This document shows positions 35,471 through 44,942 of a DNA stretch of 64,000 nucleotides, one piece after another. The DNA is from JAJZIH01 sp021785265 (lineage in GTDB: Bacteria; Pseudomonadota; Gammaproteobacteria; JAKAQQ01), in contig DAHWSH010000012.1 in NCBI GenBank assembly GCA_027338645.1, forward strand, positions 41,161-105,160, given 5' to 3'. Position 1 is the stretch's first letter. Every line of letters begins with the position of its first letter. Position numbers and translations under genes: made by a program. The notes under the pieces were generated by a model. It did no database searches. It was not told the origin of the DNA and worked only from the letters and a program-made list of their open reading frames with translations.

Positions 35471-36367
35471 TCACGATGGGCAGTGGGCTTGCGGCCAGGC
35501 CAGTGGCTGGCCGAACTGCACGGGTTCGAGGCGGGCACAGGGATTCCAGAGGGATCCTGGAACGAGCAGGATCACAGTTGAGCCATAGTTGAAACGGGCG
35601 ATTTCCTGTCCCCGGTCCCAGGATTGACCGATCCCCGATTGAAGTCGGACTCGAAAGGAGGGATCCTGAGCACGGCGGGTTGGCCGGGCTTTGCACCAGA
35701 CGGTTTCGATGCCGCCGACCAGGCGCGCAGCCACGAGAACGAGGGAAAGAGGCCCCATCGGCGTGTCGAATCCCAGAATGACCCGTTCGTTTCCGACATA
35801 GCGGTCGGGATCCCGAGTGAGTTTCTCAGGTCTCACCGAAGCGAAGCGGCCGGGAATCCACTCCGCATGGCGTAGGGTCCCGTCAAGGGGCAGGTGCACG
35901 CGGTGATAGTTTCCAGGAGCAAGATAGAGATTGAAAAAAAGCGCCGTGGGGTCGAACAGGCCGACGGGCATGTCGTCCGGTCGCGGGCCCAAGAGTCCGG
36001 TCCAGGTGAAGGGTCGGCCCTTCACGGTCAGGAGCCCATCGAATCCGGTCTGTCCCGTGGTCACGAGCTGTCCATCCACGGGACAAAGCAGGGCTGGTGC
36101 CGCAGCCAGCGGGCGCCGGTCCGGCCGCAGGGCCCGGGTGAAGAAGGCATTGAAGCTGGGATAACTCCCGGCATCGGGTTCTACCGCCTCGTCCAGGCGG
36201 ATGGAAAACTGGCGAATGAAGCTGCCGATGAGCAGGCGTTTCCACCAGTGCACGCGGCTTTGAACCAGCGCCTGGACGAGGCGGGATCCGAACTCGGTCA
36301 GAGGGTGTCCTGCGCGCGTGCTGGTGCGGAGAGGGGGGGTGCCGGGATCCTGGGCGCGCGGGTGCAC
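35471..36367 (-). CDS. psd: Phosphatidylserine decarboxylase proenzyme
   Basis: Makes phosphatidylethanolamine from phosphatidylserine at the inner membrane. The 298-residue proenzyme has SYPSFNAFFTRALRPDRRP, CPVDGQL, FFNLYLAPGNYHRVHLP and the self-cleavage site in ARFNYGSTVILL, where the Ser becomes the pyruvoyl group. Tyr replaces the usual Leu of the LGST motif. The GTG at 36367 is chosen because AAAAGGAA lies eight bases upstream. An in-frame ATG at 36433 would add 22 residues unlike the family. Confidence 0.92.
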   Translation of the reverse strand: MHPRAQDPGTPPLRTSTRAGHPLTEFGSRLVQALVQSRVHWWKRLLIGSFIRQFSIRLDEAVEPDAGSYPSFNAFFTRALRPDRRPLAAAPALLCPVDGQLVTTGQTGFDGLLTVKGRPFTWTGLLGPRPDDMPVGLFDPTALFFNLYLAPGNYHRVHLPLDGTLRHAEWIPGRFASVRPEKLTRDPDRYVGNERVILGFDTPMGPLSLVLVAARLVGGIETVWCKARPTRRAQDPSFRVRLQSGIGQSWDRGQEIARFNYGSTVILLVPGSLWNPCARLEPVQFGQPLAWPQAHCPS

Positions 36368-36507
36368 CGAAGAGGTTCCTTTTGATGGAAGAGAGTTGGT
36401 AGTATAGAAGAGATGAGGTCCGCTCCGGTCCACCTGCGCAACGGATAAGCAGAATGCCCAAAACGATGCTGCCGAAAAATCCTGGCTCTGGACGGGGTGG
36501 GGTTCCG

Positions 36508-37422
36508 ATGGCCCGTCAGGATGAGCCCCTTGAGTACTGCCAGAACGGGATCGACTGGATCCGTTATGCCACCACCCGTTTCGCGCAGTCCGATTTGAGT
36601 TATGGCCAAGGGACCGAGGATGCGCTGGAGGAGGCGCGATGGCTGGTCATGGCCGCGCTCGGGTGGGATCCGGAGTGGCCGGCGGAGGCCTTGGCGGGTC
36701 GGCTCCTGCCCAGCGAGAAAGTCCGGATCTTGGAACTGATCGAGCGGCGAATCCGCGAACGGCGGCCCTTGGCCTATCTCGTCGGGGAGACCTATTTCTT
36801 CGGTTTGCGGCTCAAGGTTGACGAACGGGTTCTGATCCCCCGGTCACCGATTGGGGAGTTGCTCGATCGGCATTTTGAACCCTGGGTCAAGAGCGCCTCG
36901 GTGCGCCGGATCTTGGATTATGGCACGGGCTCCGGTGCACTGGCCATCGGCTGCGCGCTGGCTTTTCCGGACAGCGTGGTCGATGCGGTAGACTCCTCGG
37001 ACGAGGCCCTGGCCGTGGCCGCCATCAATCGCGACCGTTATGGTCTGTCACATCGGCTGCATCTTCGCCAGGGTTCCCGGCTTGAGCCCTCTCCCCGGGG
37101 ACCCTATGACCTCATCGTCTCGAATCCGCCCTATGTGGACGAGCGGACGATGGCCCATCTACCGGCCGAGTATGCGGCCGAGCCCTCTCTTGCCCTGAGT
37201 GGGGGGGAGAGTGGCCTGACCGTGATCACGCAGATCCTCGCGGCGGCCGGGAACTGTCTCGCGCCGGAAGGGGTTCTGGTACTGGAAGTCGGTTCGTCCT
37301 CGGTTGCGGTCCGGGACCGGTGGCCCGAGTTTGCCTGGACTTGGCCTGAGCTGGCTTCTGGACGCCCAGACGTCCTCGTGGTCCATGCGTGCGATCTCGA
37401 TGGATCTCCGGTTTCATCATGA
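36508..37422 (+). CDS. prmB: Ribosomal protein L3 glutamine methyltransferase
   Basis: SAM-dependent N5-methylation of a glutamine in ribosomal protein L3. The 304-residue protein has a helical N-terminus (IDWIRYATTRFAQSDLSYGQGT), the RRPLAYLVGETYFFG block, the SAM site LDYGTGSGALAIG and the catalytic VSNPPYVDE. SPIGELLDRHF and its close match to PrmB separate it from PrmC, which modifies release factors. ATG 36508 aligns with the family N-terminus and follows GGGGTGGGG. The frame is open from 36454. The last bases overlap aroC (ATGA). Confidence 0.92.
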   Translation: MARQDEPLEYCQNGIDWIRYATTRFAQSDLSYGQGTEDALEEARWLVMAALGWDPEWPAEALAGRLLPSEKVRILELIERRIRERRPLAYLVGETYFFGLRLKVDERVLIPRSPIGELLDRHFEPWVKSASVRRILDYGTGSGALAIGCALAFPDSVVDAVDSSDEALAVAAINRDRYGLSHRLHLRQGSRLEPSPRGPYDLIVSNPPYVDERTMAHLPAEYAAEPSLALSGGESGLTVITQILAAAGNCLAPEGVLVLEVGSSSVAVRDRWPEFAWTWPELASGRPDVLVVHACDLDGSPVSS

Positions 37423-38534
37423 GTGGGAACCGCTTTGGCGAGATGTTCAGCGTCACGACCTTCGGGGAGAGCCACGGTCCGGCCATCGGTGCCATTGTCG
37501 ACGGCTGCCCCCCTGGGTTAGCGCTGGACGCCTCCGACCTCCAGGAAGACCTGGACCGGCGGCGGCCAGGCCGGAGCCGGCATACCTCGCAACGCCAGGA
37601 AGAAGACCGGGTTGAAATTCTGTCGGGTGTTTATGAAGGTCGTACGACCGGCACGAGCATCGGTCTGCTCATCGCCAATGCGGATGCCCGGCCCGGTGAC
37701 TACCGGGAACTCGCCACTGTTTTCCGCCCGGGCCACGGGGACTACACCTATCTCATGAAATATGGCCACCGTGACCCCAGGGGTGGGGGACGTGCCTCGG
37801 CCCGCGAAACCGCCCTGAGGGTGGCTGCCGGAGCCATTGCGCGTAAGTACCTTCGAGAACATTTTGGCGTCCGGATCGTGGGTTGGCTGGATGGGATCGG
37901 GGATCTCCACCATGCCGGGCCGGATCCCTCGACACGTCCCGAAAACGAGTTTTTTGCCCCCGATCCCGGCTGGATCGAACCGATTGCGGCATGGATCGAG
38001 GCGCTGAGGCGCGAAGGCGATTCCATGGGTGCCCGGGTTGGCCTGGCCGCGTATGGCGTGCCCGTGGGATGGGGGGACCCGGTCTTTGACAAGCTGGACG
38101 CCACGATTGCCCATGCGTTGATGAGCATTGGCGCGGTCAAGGCGGTTGAAATCGGCGACGGGTGCGCGGTTGCCTTCCAGCGCGGCTCGAAGGGGCGGGA
38201 TGCAATGACCCCGGACGGCTTCGACAGCAATCATGCCGGCGGAATCCTGGCCGGGATCTCGAGCGGACAGCCGATCCGGATCTTTGTGTCGTTCAAACCG
38301 ACCTCGAGTATCCGCCTGCCCATCCCAACCATCGACCGGGGCGGGTGTCCCCAGCGTCTCGAGGTCAAGGGGCGGCACGACCCCTGCGTCGGCATCCGGG
38401 GTGTTCCCGTGGCGGAGGCCATGCTCGCCATTGTCCTCATGGATCATGCGCTGCGTCACCGGTCCCAGAATGCGGAAGTGGTGCCCCCGCTGCTGCCGAT
38501 TCCGGGAAGTCGCCCCGGCGGCTCTCTCTCGTGA
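37419..38534 (+). CDS. aroC: Chorismate synthase
   Basis: Last step of the shikimate pathway: EPSP to chorismate with reduced FMN. The 371-residue protein shows GEMFSVTTFGESHGPAIGA, FRPGHGDYTYLMKYGHRDPRGGGRASARET (split here only by the reading), GFDSNHAGGILAGISSGQPI and DPCVGIRGVPVAEAM. The ATG at 37419 overlaps the prmB stop, and the frame 37389 upstream is not needed. The stop overlaps the GTG of asd by 4 bp. Confidence 0.97.
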   Translation: MSGNRFGEMFSVTTFGESHGPAIGAIVDGCPPGLALDASDLQEDLDRRRPGRSRHTSQRQEEDRVEILSGVYEGRTTGTSIGLLIANADARPGDYRELATVFRPGHGDYTYLMKYGHRDPRGGGRASARETALRVAAGAIARKYLREHFGVRIVGWLDGIGDLHHAGPDPSTRPENEFFAPDPGWIEPIAAWIEALRREGDSMGARVGLAAYGVPVGWGDPVFDKLDATIAHALMSIGAVKAVEIGDGCAVAFQRGSKGRDAMTPDGFDSNHAGGILAGISSGQPIRIFVSFKPTSSIRLPIPTIDRGGCPQRLEVKGRHDPCVGIRGVPVAEAMLAIVLMDHALRHRSQNAEVVPPLLPIPGSRPGGSLS

Positions 38535-39595
38535 GCCAGACGCCGGCCTCGCCGGGTCGGCCACGGGTGGCGGTCGTCGGCGCCACTGGGCTGGTCGGCC
38601 GTACGATCATCGAGATCCTGGATGAACGGAAGTTCCCCCTCACCGTTCTGGAAGCGGTTGCCAGTGTGGATTCCCTGGGAACCCCCATCGAATTCGGGTC
38701 CCAGATGCTCAGGGTTCGTGCCCTCGACGACTATGATTTCCGAAAGGTCGATCTCGCCTACTTCGCGCTCGATACCGGACTCAGCGAGCAGTATGTGCCG
38801 CGTGCCCTGGAGGCCGGGTGTTTCGTGATCGACAACAGCCGGGTCTACCGGATGGATCCCGGGGTCCCTCTCATCGTCCCCGAGGTCAATGGGTCGTCAC
38901 TCGGATCGACTCCCATCCCCCGGCTCATCGCCAATCCGAACTGCTCGACCATTCCCCTGGCGATCGTGTTGCGCTGTCTCGAGGATCTGGCCGGTGTGAT
39001 CCGCATCGATCTCTCGACCTACCAGGCGGTTTCCGGGGCCGGCCGCGGGGGCATCGAGATCCTGGCGCGCGAAAGCCGCGACCGCCTGAGTGGCCAGGAA
39101 GTCGTTCCGGATCCCCTGTTTGGGACGGTTCCGATCGCTTTCAACGTGATCCCCCAGATCGACGACTTTGAAAGCTCTGGATATACCCGTGAAGAGATGA
39201 AAATCGTCCAGGAACTGCGAAAAATCCTGGACCGTCCGGATCTTGAGGTCAATCCGACGGCGGTCCGGGTCCCGGTCTTTTTTGGCCATGCGGCCGCCGT
39301 CCATGTGGAACTCCGCAAGCCGCTTGACCCAGAGGTGATACGGGGTGCTCTGGCGGAACTTCCAGCAGTCCAGGTGCGCGACCGACCGGAGGCGGGAGGT
39401 TATCCCACCCCGCAGACCGATGCGGCCCGCCACGATCAGGTCTTCGTCGGCCGCATTCGTTCCGACCTTTCGCGACCGAACGACATCAACTTCTGGGTGG
39501 TGTCGGACAATGTCCGCAAGGGCGCAGCGCTCAATGCCGTCCAGATCGGGGAATGCCTCTTGGGCAGGTTACCCGACCGGCGTCCGAGGGGGTAG
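38531..39595 (+). CDS. asd: Aspartate-semialdehyde dehydrogenase
   Basis: Reduces aspartyl phosphate to aspartate semialdehyde, for lysine, methionine, threonine and diaminopimelate. The 354-residue protein has the NADP fold VAVVGATGLVGRTIIEIL, the catalytic Cys in NPNCSTIPLA, TYQAVSGAGRGG, and the PVFFGHAAAVHVE histidine region. It starts with GTG at 38531 within the aroC stop. The frame continues upstream only as an aroC shadow. fimV and truA downstream complete a common gammaproteobacterial order. Confidence 0.95.
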   Translation: MSQTPASPGRPRVAVVGATGLVGRTIIEILDERKFPLTVLEAVASVDSLGTPIEFGSQMLRVRALDDYDFRKVDLAYFALDTGLSEQYVPRALEAGCFVIDNSRVYRMDPGVPLIVPEVNGSSLGSTPIPRLIANPNCSTIPLAIVLRCLEDLAGVIRIDLSTYQAVSGAGRGGIEILARESRDRLSGQEVVPDPLFGTVPIAFNVIPQIDDFESSGYTREEMKIVQELRKILDRPDLEVNPTAVRVPVFFGHAAAVHVELRKPLDPEVIRGALAELPAVQVRDRPEAGGYPTPQTDAARHDQVFVGRIRSDLSRPNDINFWVVSDNVRKGAALNAVQIGECLLGRLPDRRPRG

Positions 39596-39615
39596 CTCGG
39601 GGAAGCCCCCGGGCT
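39594..39615 (+). terminator. Possible asd terminator hairpin
   Basis: Starting in the asd stop codon, AGCTCGGGG pairs with CCCCGGGCT (one G-U) around AAGC. The following bases (TGTGGAATTGTAATTTT) give only a delayed U-run. Confidence 0.4.
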
Positions 39616-39622
39616 TGTGGAA

Positions 39623-39650
39623 TTGTAATTTTCTTTGTTTGAGCTATAGT
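39623..39650 (+). promoter_or_regulatory. Candidate sigma70 promoter of fimV
   Basis: TTGTAA (39623-39628), 16 bp spacer, TATAGT (39645-39650), with GCGGAGGGG just before the fimV ATG. It lies after the asd hairpin, which makes fimV independently transcribed. Confidence 0.55.
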
Positions 39651-39705
39651 TAGGCTTGATTTGTGAGAGAGCCTGTGAGTTGAGCAGGCAGGGCGGAGGG
39701 GATTC

Positions 39706-41868
39706 ATGACCATGCGATCGATCAGGCGTTGGGTGCTTGCTGCCGGGCTTGTGCTCGGCTGGGGTCCCGCAGGATTTGCGCTTGGGCTGGGGCCGATCCA
39801 CTCCAAGACCGCGATCAACCAGTATTTCTATGCCACGATTCCGGTCGAGAGCCGGAGTGCCAGCACGTTCCGTTCGCTCAAGGTCCGTCTGGCCGGGTAC
39901 CGGCAGTTCAAGAAGAGGGGCTTGGATTATCCCCCGGTACTCATGAGTTTCCGGTTTCGTCTGAAAAAGATGGCGAATGGGCAGCACGACATCGTCGTGA
40001 CGAGTGATCAGCCGATCCGGCGGCCCTTTCTGGTTTTTCTGCTGGATGTTCGCTGGCCGAGTGGACAGCTCATGCGGGAATATACGGTTCTCCTGAATCC
40101 GCCACTGCTGGCTTCCAGTCGACCCGTACCGCGTATCCGCGAAGTCCCACTCCCCCAGTCCCATTCCAGTCGGCGCCCCGTGCAAGAGCCCTCTCCCGTG
40201 TCCAGCGCTCACCGGCCGCTTCGTCCGTCCACCCGGACGCTCGGCCCGGTCCGGGTGGGGCAGACGCTCTGGGCGATCGCACATCGGCGGGTCTCGAACC
40301 CCGCGCGTATCGATCAGATGATGCTCGCGATTTATCGCCGCAACCCCTATGCGTTTTTCGGGAACATCAACCGTCTGCGTGCCGGGGCCGTCCTCCGGAT
40401 CCCGCCCGCCCACGAGATCCGGACCATTCCGCTTCGGGAGGCCATTGCCTTCGTCAGGACGCAAGATCGCGTATGGCGCTCGGGAGCGGCGCCCGGGCGG
40501 GCGATATCCGGATCCTCGCGCCTGGTGCTCCTGTCCCCGAGCCGGATACGGGTGTCCTCCGGTCTGGGCTCGGCCCCCGCCGTTGTCGCCCGCCTCCGCA
40601 AGAAGCTCAAGGGAGAGAACGCCCGGGTTACCGCACTGGCGGCTGCGGTTAAAAACCAGAAAGCCCAAATCACACGGCTCAAAAATCTCCTGACCCTGAA
40701 AAGCCAGGCCTTGATCTCGCTGGAACATGCGGCCCCGCACAAAGTGGCCTCGCGACCGCTTTTGGGCCTCCCGTCCCTGCTGTGGGTTTTGCTGTCGGTG
40801 CTCGTGATTCTCGTTCTGGGATGGTTCTGGATCAAGCGCCGGAGTGGGAGGCAGGAACGGGGCGAGGCCGTGGGACTGACACGTCCGACCGAGCGGGTTT
40901 CCACCGGGATTGAGCGGAACGAGCCCATCGAATCCATGGAAACCCCGTCGCACGAGACGGCTGCCCCGGGGGCTCCGGATCTTCAACCCGCCGAGACTGG
41001 AAGCCCGGACGAGGCATCTTTCGATCCGTTCACCGAAGTCAAGTTTCACATGGCCTACGGGCTTTATGACCGGGCCATCGAGACACTGACCTCCTGGCTC
41101 GACCAGAATCCGGAACGGCAGGATGTGCAACTCAAGCTGCTTGAGGTTTATGCCACAGCGGGACGGAGCGAAGAATATGTGGCACTGGCTCGCCGCTACC
41201 AGTCCCGTTTCGGCACCGGCGATGCCCACTGGCCGGAGGTGGCCGAACGGGGACGCCAGATGGCCCCCAGCGATCCACTCTTCGATAAGGCCGCACCGCA
41301 TGTCCCGAAGGCGATGGCCGCACCGGTCGAGACGGAACCCACCGCCACGAGCACGGACAATATCGAGCATTACTTTGATGAGCTCATGGGGACTCCGGAA
41401 ATTCCGGCGGGACCCGGTACGACGGAACTGCCGCCCCTTGGGTCGAGCCCCTCTCTGATTCACCGTGAATCCGACATTGGAACGGATACGACCACCAATA
41501 CCGAGATCAATCTCGAGTTCGAACTGGAATCCTTTACGCCCGACGCCCCGCGCCGGAACGCGGCGGAGAGACCATCGGCCGCCGATCCTACCGGGACCCA
41601 GACTGGGAGTGGAACCCTGAATCCCGAAGCCCAGAAGAGCTTTGATGAATCCATTGCGGCGATTACCCAGCATACGGCGACTTTGACGGTGAGCGGGCTG
41701 GGAACCGGTACGGAAACCGTGGCGACCAAGATTGATCTGGCCCGGGCCTACCTCGAAATGGGCGACAAGGACAGTGCCAAAAGCATCCTGGATGAGGTAC
41801 TCGAAGAGGGAAGTTCGGCACAGAAAACCCAAGCCCGCGAGATCCTGACGACGATCAGCACGGGTTGA
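39706..41868 (+). CDS. fimV: FimV-like pilus/polarity protein
   Basis: A 720-residue inner-membrane protein of the FimV family, a peptidoglycan-associated hub for type IV pili and polar organisation. The order is a signal peptide (about 1-25, ending near AGFALG), the FimV N-terminal domain (HSKTAINQYFYATIPV), a proline-rich linker and a LysM-like domain around 180-245 (VRVGQTLWAIAHRRV). A coiled coil at about 300-345 follows, with one membrane helix (LLWVLLSVLVILVLGWFWI), a TPR segment (AYGLYDRAIETL) and the conserved end (KIDLARAYLEMGDKDSAKSILDEVL). It lies between asd and truA as in Pseudomonas, and fimX is in the same window. Confidence 0.92.
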   Translation: MTMRSIRRWVLAAGLVLGWGPAGFALGLGPIHSKTAINQYFYATIPVESRSASTFRSLKVRLAGYRQFKKRGLDYPPVLMSFRFRLKKMANGQHDIVVTSDQPIRRPFLVFLLDVRWPSGQLMREYTVLLNPPLLASSRPVPRIREVPLPQSHSSRRPVQEPSPVSSAHRPLRPSTRTLGPVRVGQTLWAIAHRRVSNPARIDQMMLAIYRRNPYAFFGNINRLRAGAVLRIPPAHEIRTIPLREAIAFVRTQDRVWRSGAAPGRAISGSSRLVLLSPSRIRVSSGLGSAPAVVARLRKKLKGENARVTALAAAVKNQKAQITRLKNLLTLKSQALISLEHAAPHKVASRPLLGLPSLLWVLLSVLVILVLGWFWIKRRSGRQERGEAVGLTRPTERVSTGIERNEPIESMETPSHETAAPGAPDLQPAETGSPDEASFDPFTEVKFHMAYGLYDRAIETLTSWLDQNPERQDVQLKLLEVYATAGRSEEYVALARRYQSRFGTGDAHWPEVAERGRQMAPSDPLFDKAAPHVPKAMAAPVETEPTATSTDNIEHYFDELMGTPEIPAGPGTTELPPLGSSPSLIHRESDIGTDTTTNTEINLEFELESFTPDAPRRNAAERPSAADPTGTQTGSGTLNPEAQKSFDESIAAITQHTATLTVSGLGTGTETVATKIDLARAYLEMGDKDSAKSILDEVLEEGSSAQKTQAREILTTISTG

Positions 41869-41883
41869 TTCCGTTGCTTCAGA

Positions 41884-42654
41884 ATGAGGATCGCACTCGG
41901 GCTGGAGTATGACGGGAGCCTCTTTGCCGGATTCCAGTATCAGAAAAACCGGCGGAGCGTGCAGGCAGTTCTCGAGCAGGCACTCCAACGCGTGGCCGAC
42001 CATCCCCTGCGGGTGGTTCCGGCGGGACGGACCGATGCCGGCGTGCACGCCCGCGAGCAGGTAGTCCATTTCGATAGTGAAGCCCGGCGCACTCCGCGGG
42101 CCTGGCGTGAGGGGACGAACGCCGGTCTGCCCCCCGACGTCGCGGTGCTCTGGGCACAAGGGGTTCCCCCTGATTTCCATGCCCGCCGCTCGGCGCTCGC
42201 CCGGTGCTACCGGTACCGGATCCGGGTGGCACCGACCCGCCCGGTGCTTGAGCGGGGCCGGGTCTTCTGGAGCCGGCGACCCCTGGATGTGGAGGCCATG
42301 CGGCAGGCTCTCGAGGGCGGGCTCGGCGAACAGGATTGGTCGGCCTTTCGTTCGGCCGGTTGCCAATCCCATTCCAGTCGACGTCGGGTCGACCGCCTGA
42401 CCCTCCTCGAACAGGGAGGGGACGTGATTTTTGAAATCGAAGCGAATGCCTTTCTCTACCACATGGTCAGGAACTTTGTGGGGTCCCTGCTCGAGGTGGG
42501 ATATGGTCACCAGCCACCCGGGTGGCTCCGGGAAGTCCGGACGAGCCGGAGTCGCGCGGCAGCTGGCGTCATGGCTCCTCCCGAGGGTCTCTACCTCTGG
42601 GCGATCCGTTATCCGGGCCATTACGACCTGTGCCAGCGAGCGGATGACGGGTAG
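41884..42654 (+). CDS. truA: tRNA pseudouridine(38-40) synthase
   Basis: Makes pseudouridine in the anticodon arm of many tRNAs. The 256-residue protein has LEYDGSLFAGFQYQ, the catalytic Asp in PAGRTDAGVHAREQVVHF, ARRSALARCYRYRI and FLYHMVRNFVGSLLEVG. It starts 15 bases after fimV. The usual trpF-trpB-trpA genes are missing after it, and the next gene is accD. Confidence 0.95.
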   Translation: MRIALGLEYDGSLFAGFQYQKNRRSVQAVLEQALQRVADHPLRVVPAGRTDAGVHAREQVVHFDSEARRTPRAWREGTNAGLPPDVAVLWAQGVPPDFHARRSALARCYRYRIRVAPTRPVLERGRVFWSRRPLDVEAMRQALEGGLGEQDWSAFRSAGCQSHSSRRRVDRLTLLEQGGDVIFEIEANAFLYHMVRNFVGSLLEVGYGHQPPGWLREVRTSRSRAAAGVMAPPEGLYLWAIRYPGHYDLCQRADDG

Positions 42655-42750
42655 AGACAGGGGGAATCCCGAAGGATACGAGCGCCGATGCCGCTAAATT
42701 GTTTATGATGTCCATTCCAAGATGTGTCCCGTTCGGGCAGAGGGTTCGGC

Positions 42751-43605
42751 GTGTGGTGGTCACGCTGGCGAACAGCACAAGAGACTGATGAGAAAAAGCC
42801 CCGGAAAGGGATTCCGGAGGGTCTCTGGACCAAGTGTCCCGGATGCACGGCGGTGCTTTATCGCCCGGAACTCGATCGCAATCTCTTCGTCTGTCCCAAG
42901 TGCGGCCATCATTTTCGGATCGGTGCCCGGCAGCGGTTGCAGTGGTTCCTCGACCCCGACTCTGCCGTTGAAATTGCAGCCAATCTTTCCCCGGTTGACT
43001 TTCTCCAGTTCAAAGATACCCGACGCTACCGGGATCGCCTGCTCCAGGCCCAGAAGGCTACGGGGGAACGGGATGCCCTGGTGACCGTGACCGGGTCCCT
43101 GTTGGGCCAGCCGGTAGTGGCCGCCGCATTCGAGTTTTCCTTTCTCGGTGGCTCCATGGGTTCGGTCGTAGGTGAGCGCTTCGTGCGCGCCTGCAATACG
43201 GCGCTCGAGATGCGCGTCCCGTTCATCTGTTTCAGTGCCAGCGGCGGAGCACGGATGCAGGAGGCCCTGATGTCCCTCATGCAGATGGCCAAGACCAGCG
43301 CTGCACTGAGCCGTCTCTCCCACTATGGTGTCCCGTACCTCTCGGTCATGACCGATCCCACGACGGGGGGGGTCACGGCCAGTCTGGCCATGCTCGGGGA
43401 TATCAACATCGCCGAACCGGGAGCCCTGATCGGATTTGCCGGGCCGCGGGTCATCGAACAGACGGTCCGGGAAACGCTGCCGGAAGGTTTCCAGCGTGCC
43501 GAGTTCCTGCTGGCTAACGGTGCGATTGATCTCATCATTGACCGGAGGGAGCAGCGCGACCGGATTGGAAAGCTCGTCGGGTTACTCAAGCCACCCCCAC
43601 CCTGA
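42751..43605 (+). CDS. accD: Acetyl-CoA carboxylase carboxyltransferase beta
   Basis: Beta subunit of the carboxyltransferase that makes malonyl-CoA. The 284-residue protein begins with the family-like GLWTKCPGC and has a four-Cys zinc finger (CPGC and CPKC). A crotonase-fold core follows (GGSMGSVVGERFVRA, SASGGARMQEAL, DPTTGGVTASLA, GFAGPRVIEQTVRE). GTG 42751 gives an N-terminus of E. coli length and follows AGAGGG. The frame is also open to a GTG at 42724 with no ribosome site. It overlaps folC by one base (TGATG). Confidence 0.93.
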   Translation: MWWSRWRTAQETDEKKPRKGIPEGLWTKCPGCTAVLYRPELDRNLFVCPKCGHHFRIGARQRLQWFLDPDSAVEIAANLSPVDFLQFKDTRRYRDRLLQAQKATGERDALVTVTGSLLGQPVVAAAFEFSFLGGSMGSVVGERFVRACNTALEMRVPFICFSASGGARMQEALMSLMQMAKTSAALSRLSHYGVPYLSVMTDPTTGGVTASLAMLGDINIAEPGALIGFAGPRVIEQTVRETLPEGFQRAEFLLANGAIDLIIDRREQRDRIGKLVGLLKPPPP

Positions 43606-44942
43606 TGGCGATCTCCTTTCCGACGGTGGCCGAGTGGACAGGCTACCTGGAAACCCTGTCGCCCCCGGAGACGATCCACCTCGGACTCGAGCGCATGCGC
43701 GAACTGCTCGAGCGACTTTCCTGGCGACCGGAGGAGCTGCCCGTGATCACGGTAGGTGGCACGAATGGGAAAGGATCCACCGTTGCTCTTCTGGAAAGCA
43801 TTCTCCGGCATGCCGGCTACCGGGTCGGCGCCTACCTGTCGCCCCATCTCCTGCGGTATCACGAACGCATCCGCATCGAGGGACAGGATATTGGAGAGGC
43901 GGCACTCTGTGCCGGAATGACCGCCGTCGAGCAGGCGCGGGGTGATCTGCCGCTCACCTTTTTCGAGTTCGGCACTGCGGTGGCCCTCTGGGTGTTTCGA
44001 GAGGCTCCGGTGGATCTGGCTGTGCTCGAAGTCGGGCTGGGTGGCCGTCTGGATGCCGTGAACGCCGTTGACCCCCTGGCCGCTGCGGTAACCCGAATCG
44101 GGATCGATCATGTCGAATGGCTGGGGCCCGACCGGGAATCGATCGGGGTGGAGAAGGCTGGAATTTTCAGATCCGGGCGTCCCGCCATCGTGGGAGATCC
44201 TGCTCCACCCCGGAGTCTGAGCGACGTGGCCGGCCGACTCGGTGCCGATCTCTGGCTCCGGGGAGTGGATTTCGATGGGGGAGTCGACGGCCGCTCGGGG
44301 TCCTGGAGTTACCGTGGGCGGAAGATCCAGTACCGGGAACTCCCGGCTCCTGGCCTGGCCGGCTCCATCCAGTACGGCAATGCAGCCACGGCCCTGGCAC
44401 TGCTTGAGTCCCTGAATGCCCGCTGGCCGGTCGACGAGCCTGCGATCCGGGCTGGACTGGTTCATGCCCGCCTGGCCGGCCGCTTCGAATGGCGGCAGTG
44501 GGATTCCGGCCCGGCCTGGTGCCTGGATGTGGCCCATAACCCGCAAGCTGCGGGTGTTCTGGCCGATGAGCTCTCGCGTCGGGCGGCCGGGATCCCCTGT
44601 CATCTGGTTTTCGGCATGATGAGGGACAAGGATCTCGAAGGCTTCATCGAACCCTTCGTGCCGCTGGTTGACGTCTTTCATCCAGTGGGTCTGCCACCTC
44701 CCCGCGGTTTGGGTCTTGAGGAACTGACCGAGCGCCTGCACGCACGCCTGCCCTATGCGAGAATTGAGCCGTGGGAGGACCTTCCAGAGGCGGTCATGCA
44801 CTGTCGACAGCTCCCGGAGCCCAACGCGGTTTATGTCGTGACCGGATCATTCCGGACATTGGAGCGGATGATTCCCTTGATCGAATCCATGTGCCCTTCC
44901 GCTGTCAGCGGGATGCCGATCCTGGAGCCCAGCCGGACATGA
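43605..44942 (+). CDS. folC: Folylpolyglutamate/dihydrofolate synthase
   Basis: Adds glutamate to dihydropteroate and to reduced folates. The 445-residue Mur-ligase-like protein has the ATP loop VGGTNGKGSTVALLE, the YLSPHLLRYHERI loop, EVGLGGRLDAVN, TRIGIDHVEWLG with the EKAGIFR lysine, and the C-terminal LDVAHNPQAA and TGSFRTL. It starts on the accD stop, and its own stop overlaps the following SPOR gene (ATGA). Confidence 0.96.
   Translation: MAISFPTVAEWTGYLETLSPPETIHLGLERMRELLERLSWRPEELPVITVGGTNGKGSTVALLESILRHAGYRVGAYLSPHLLRYHERIRIEGQDIGEAALCAGMTAVEQARGDLPLTFFEFGTAVALWVFREAPVDLAVLEVGLGGRLDAVNAVDPLAAAVTRIGIDHVEWLGPDRESIGVEKAGIFRSGRPAIVGDPAPPRSLSDVAGRLGADLWLRGVDFDGGVDGRSGSWSYRGRKIQYRELPAPGLAGSIQYGNAATALALLESLNARWPVDEPAIRAGLVHARLAGRFEWRQWDSGPAWCLDVAHNPQAAGVLADELSRRAAGIPCHLVFGMMRDKDLEGFIEPFVPLVDVFHPVGLPPPRGLGLEELTERLHARLPYARIEPWEDLPEAVMHCRQLPEPNAVYVVTGSFRTLERMIPLIESMCPSAVSGMPILEPSRT

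Noticed and set aside
39436..42621. A 1061-codon open frame antisense to asd, fimV and truA
   Set aside because: It has no domain or membrane pattern, is Gly/Pro/Arg-rich, and mirrors three certain genes. Long antisense frames are expected at this GC content.
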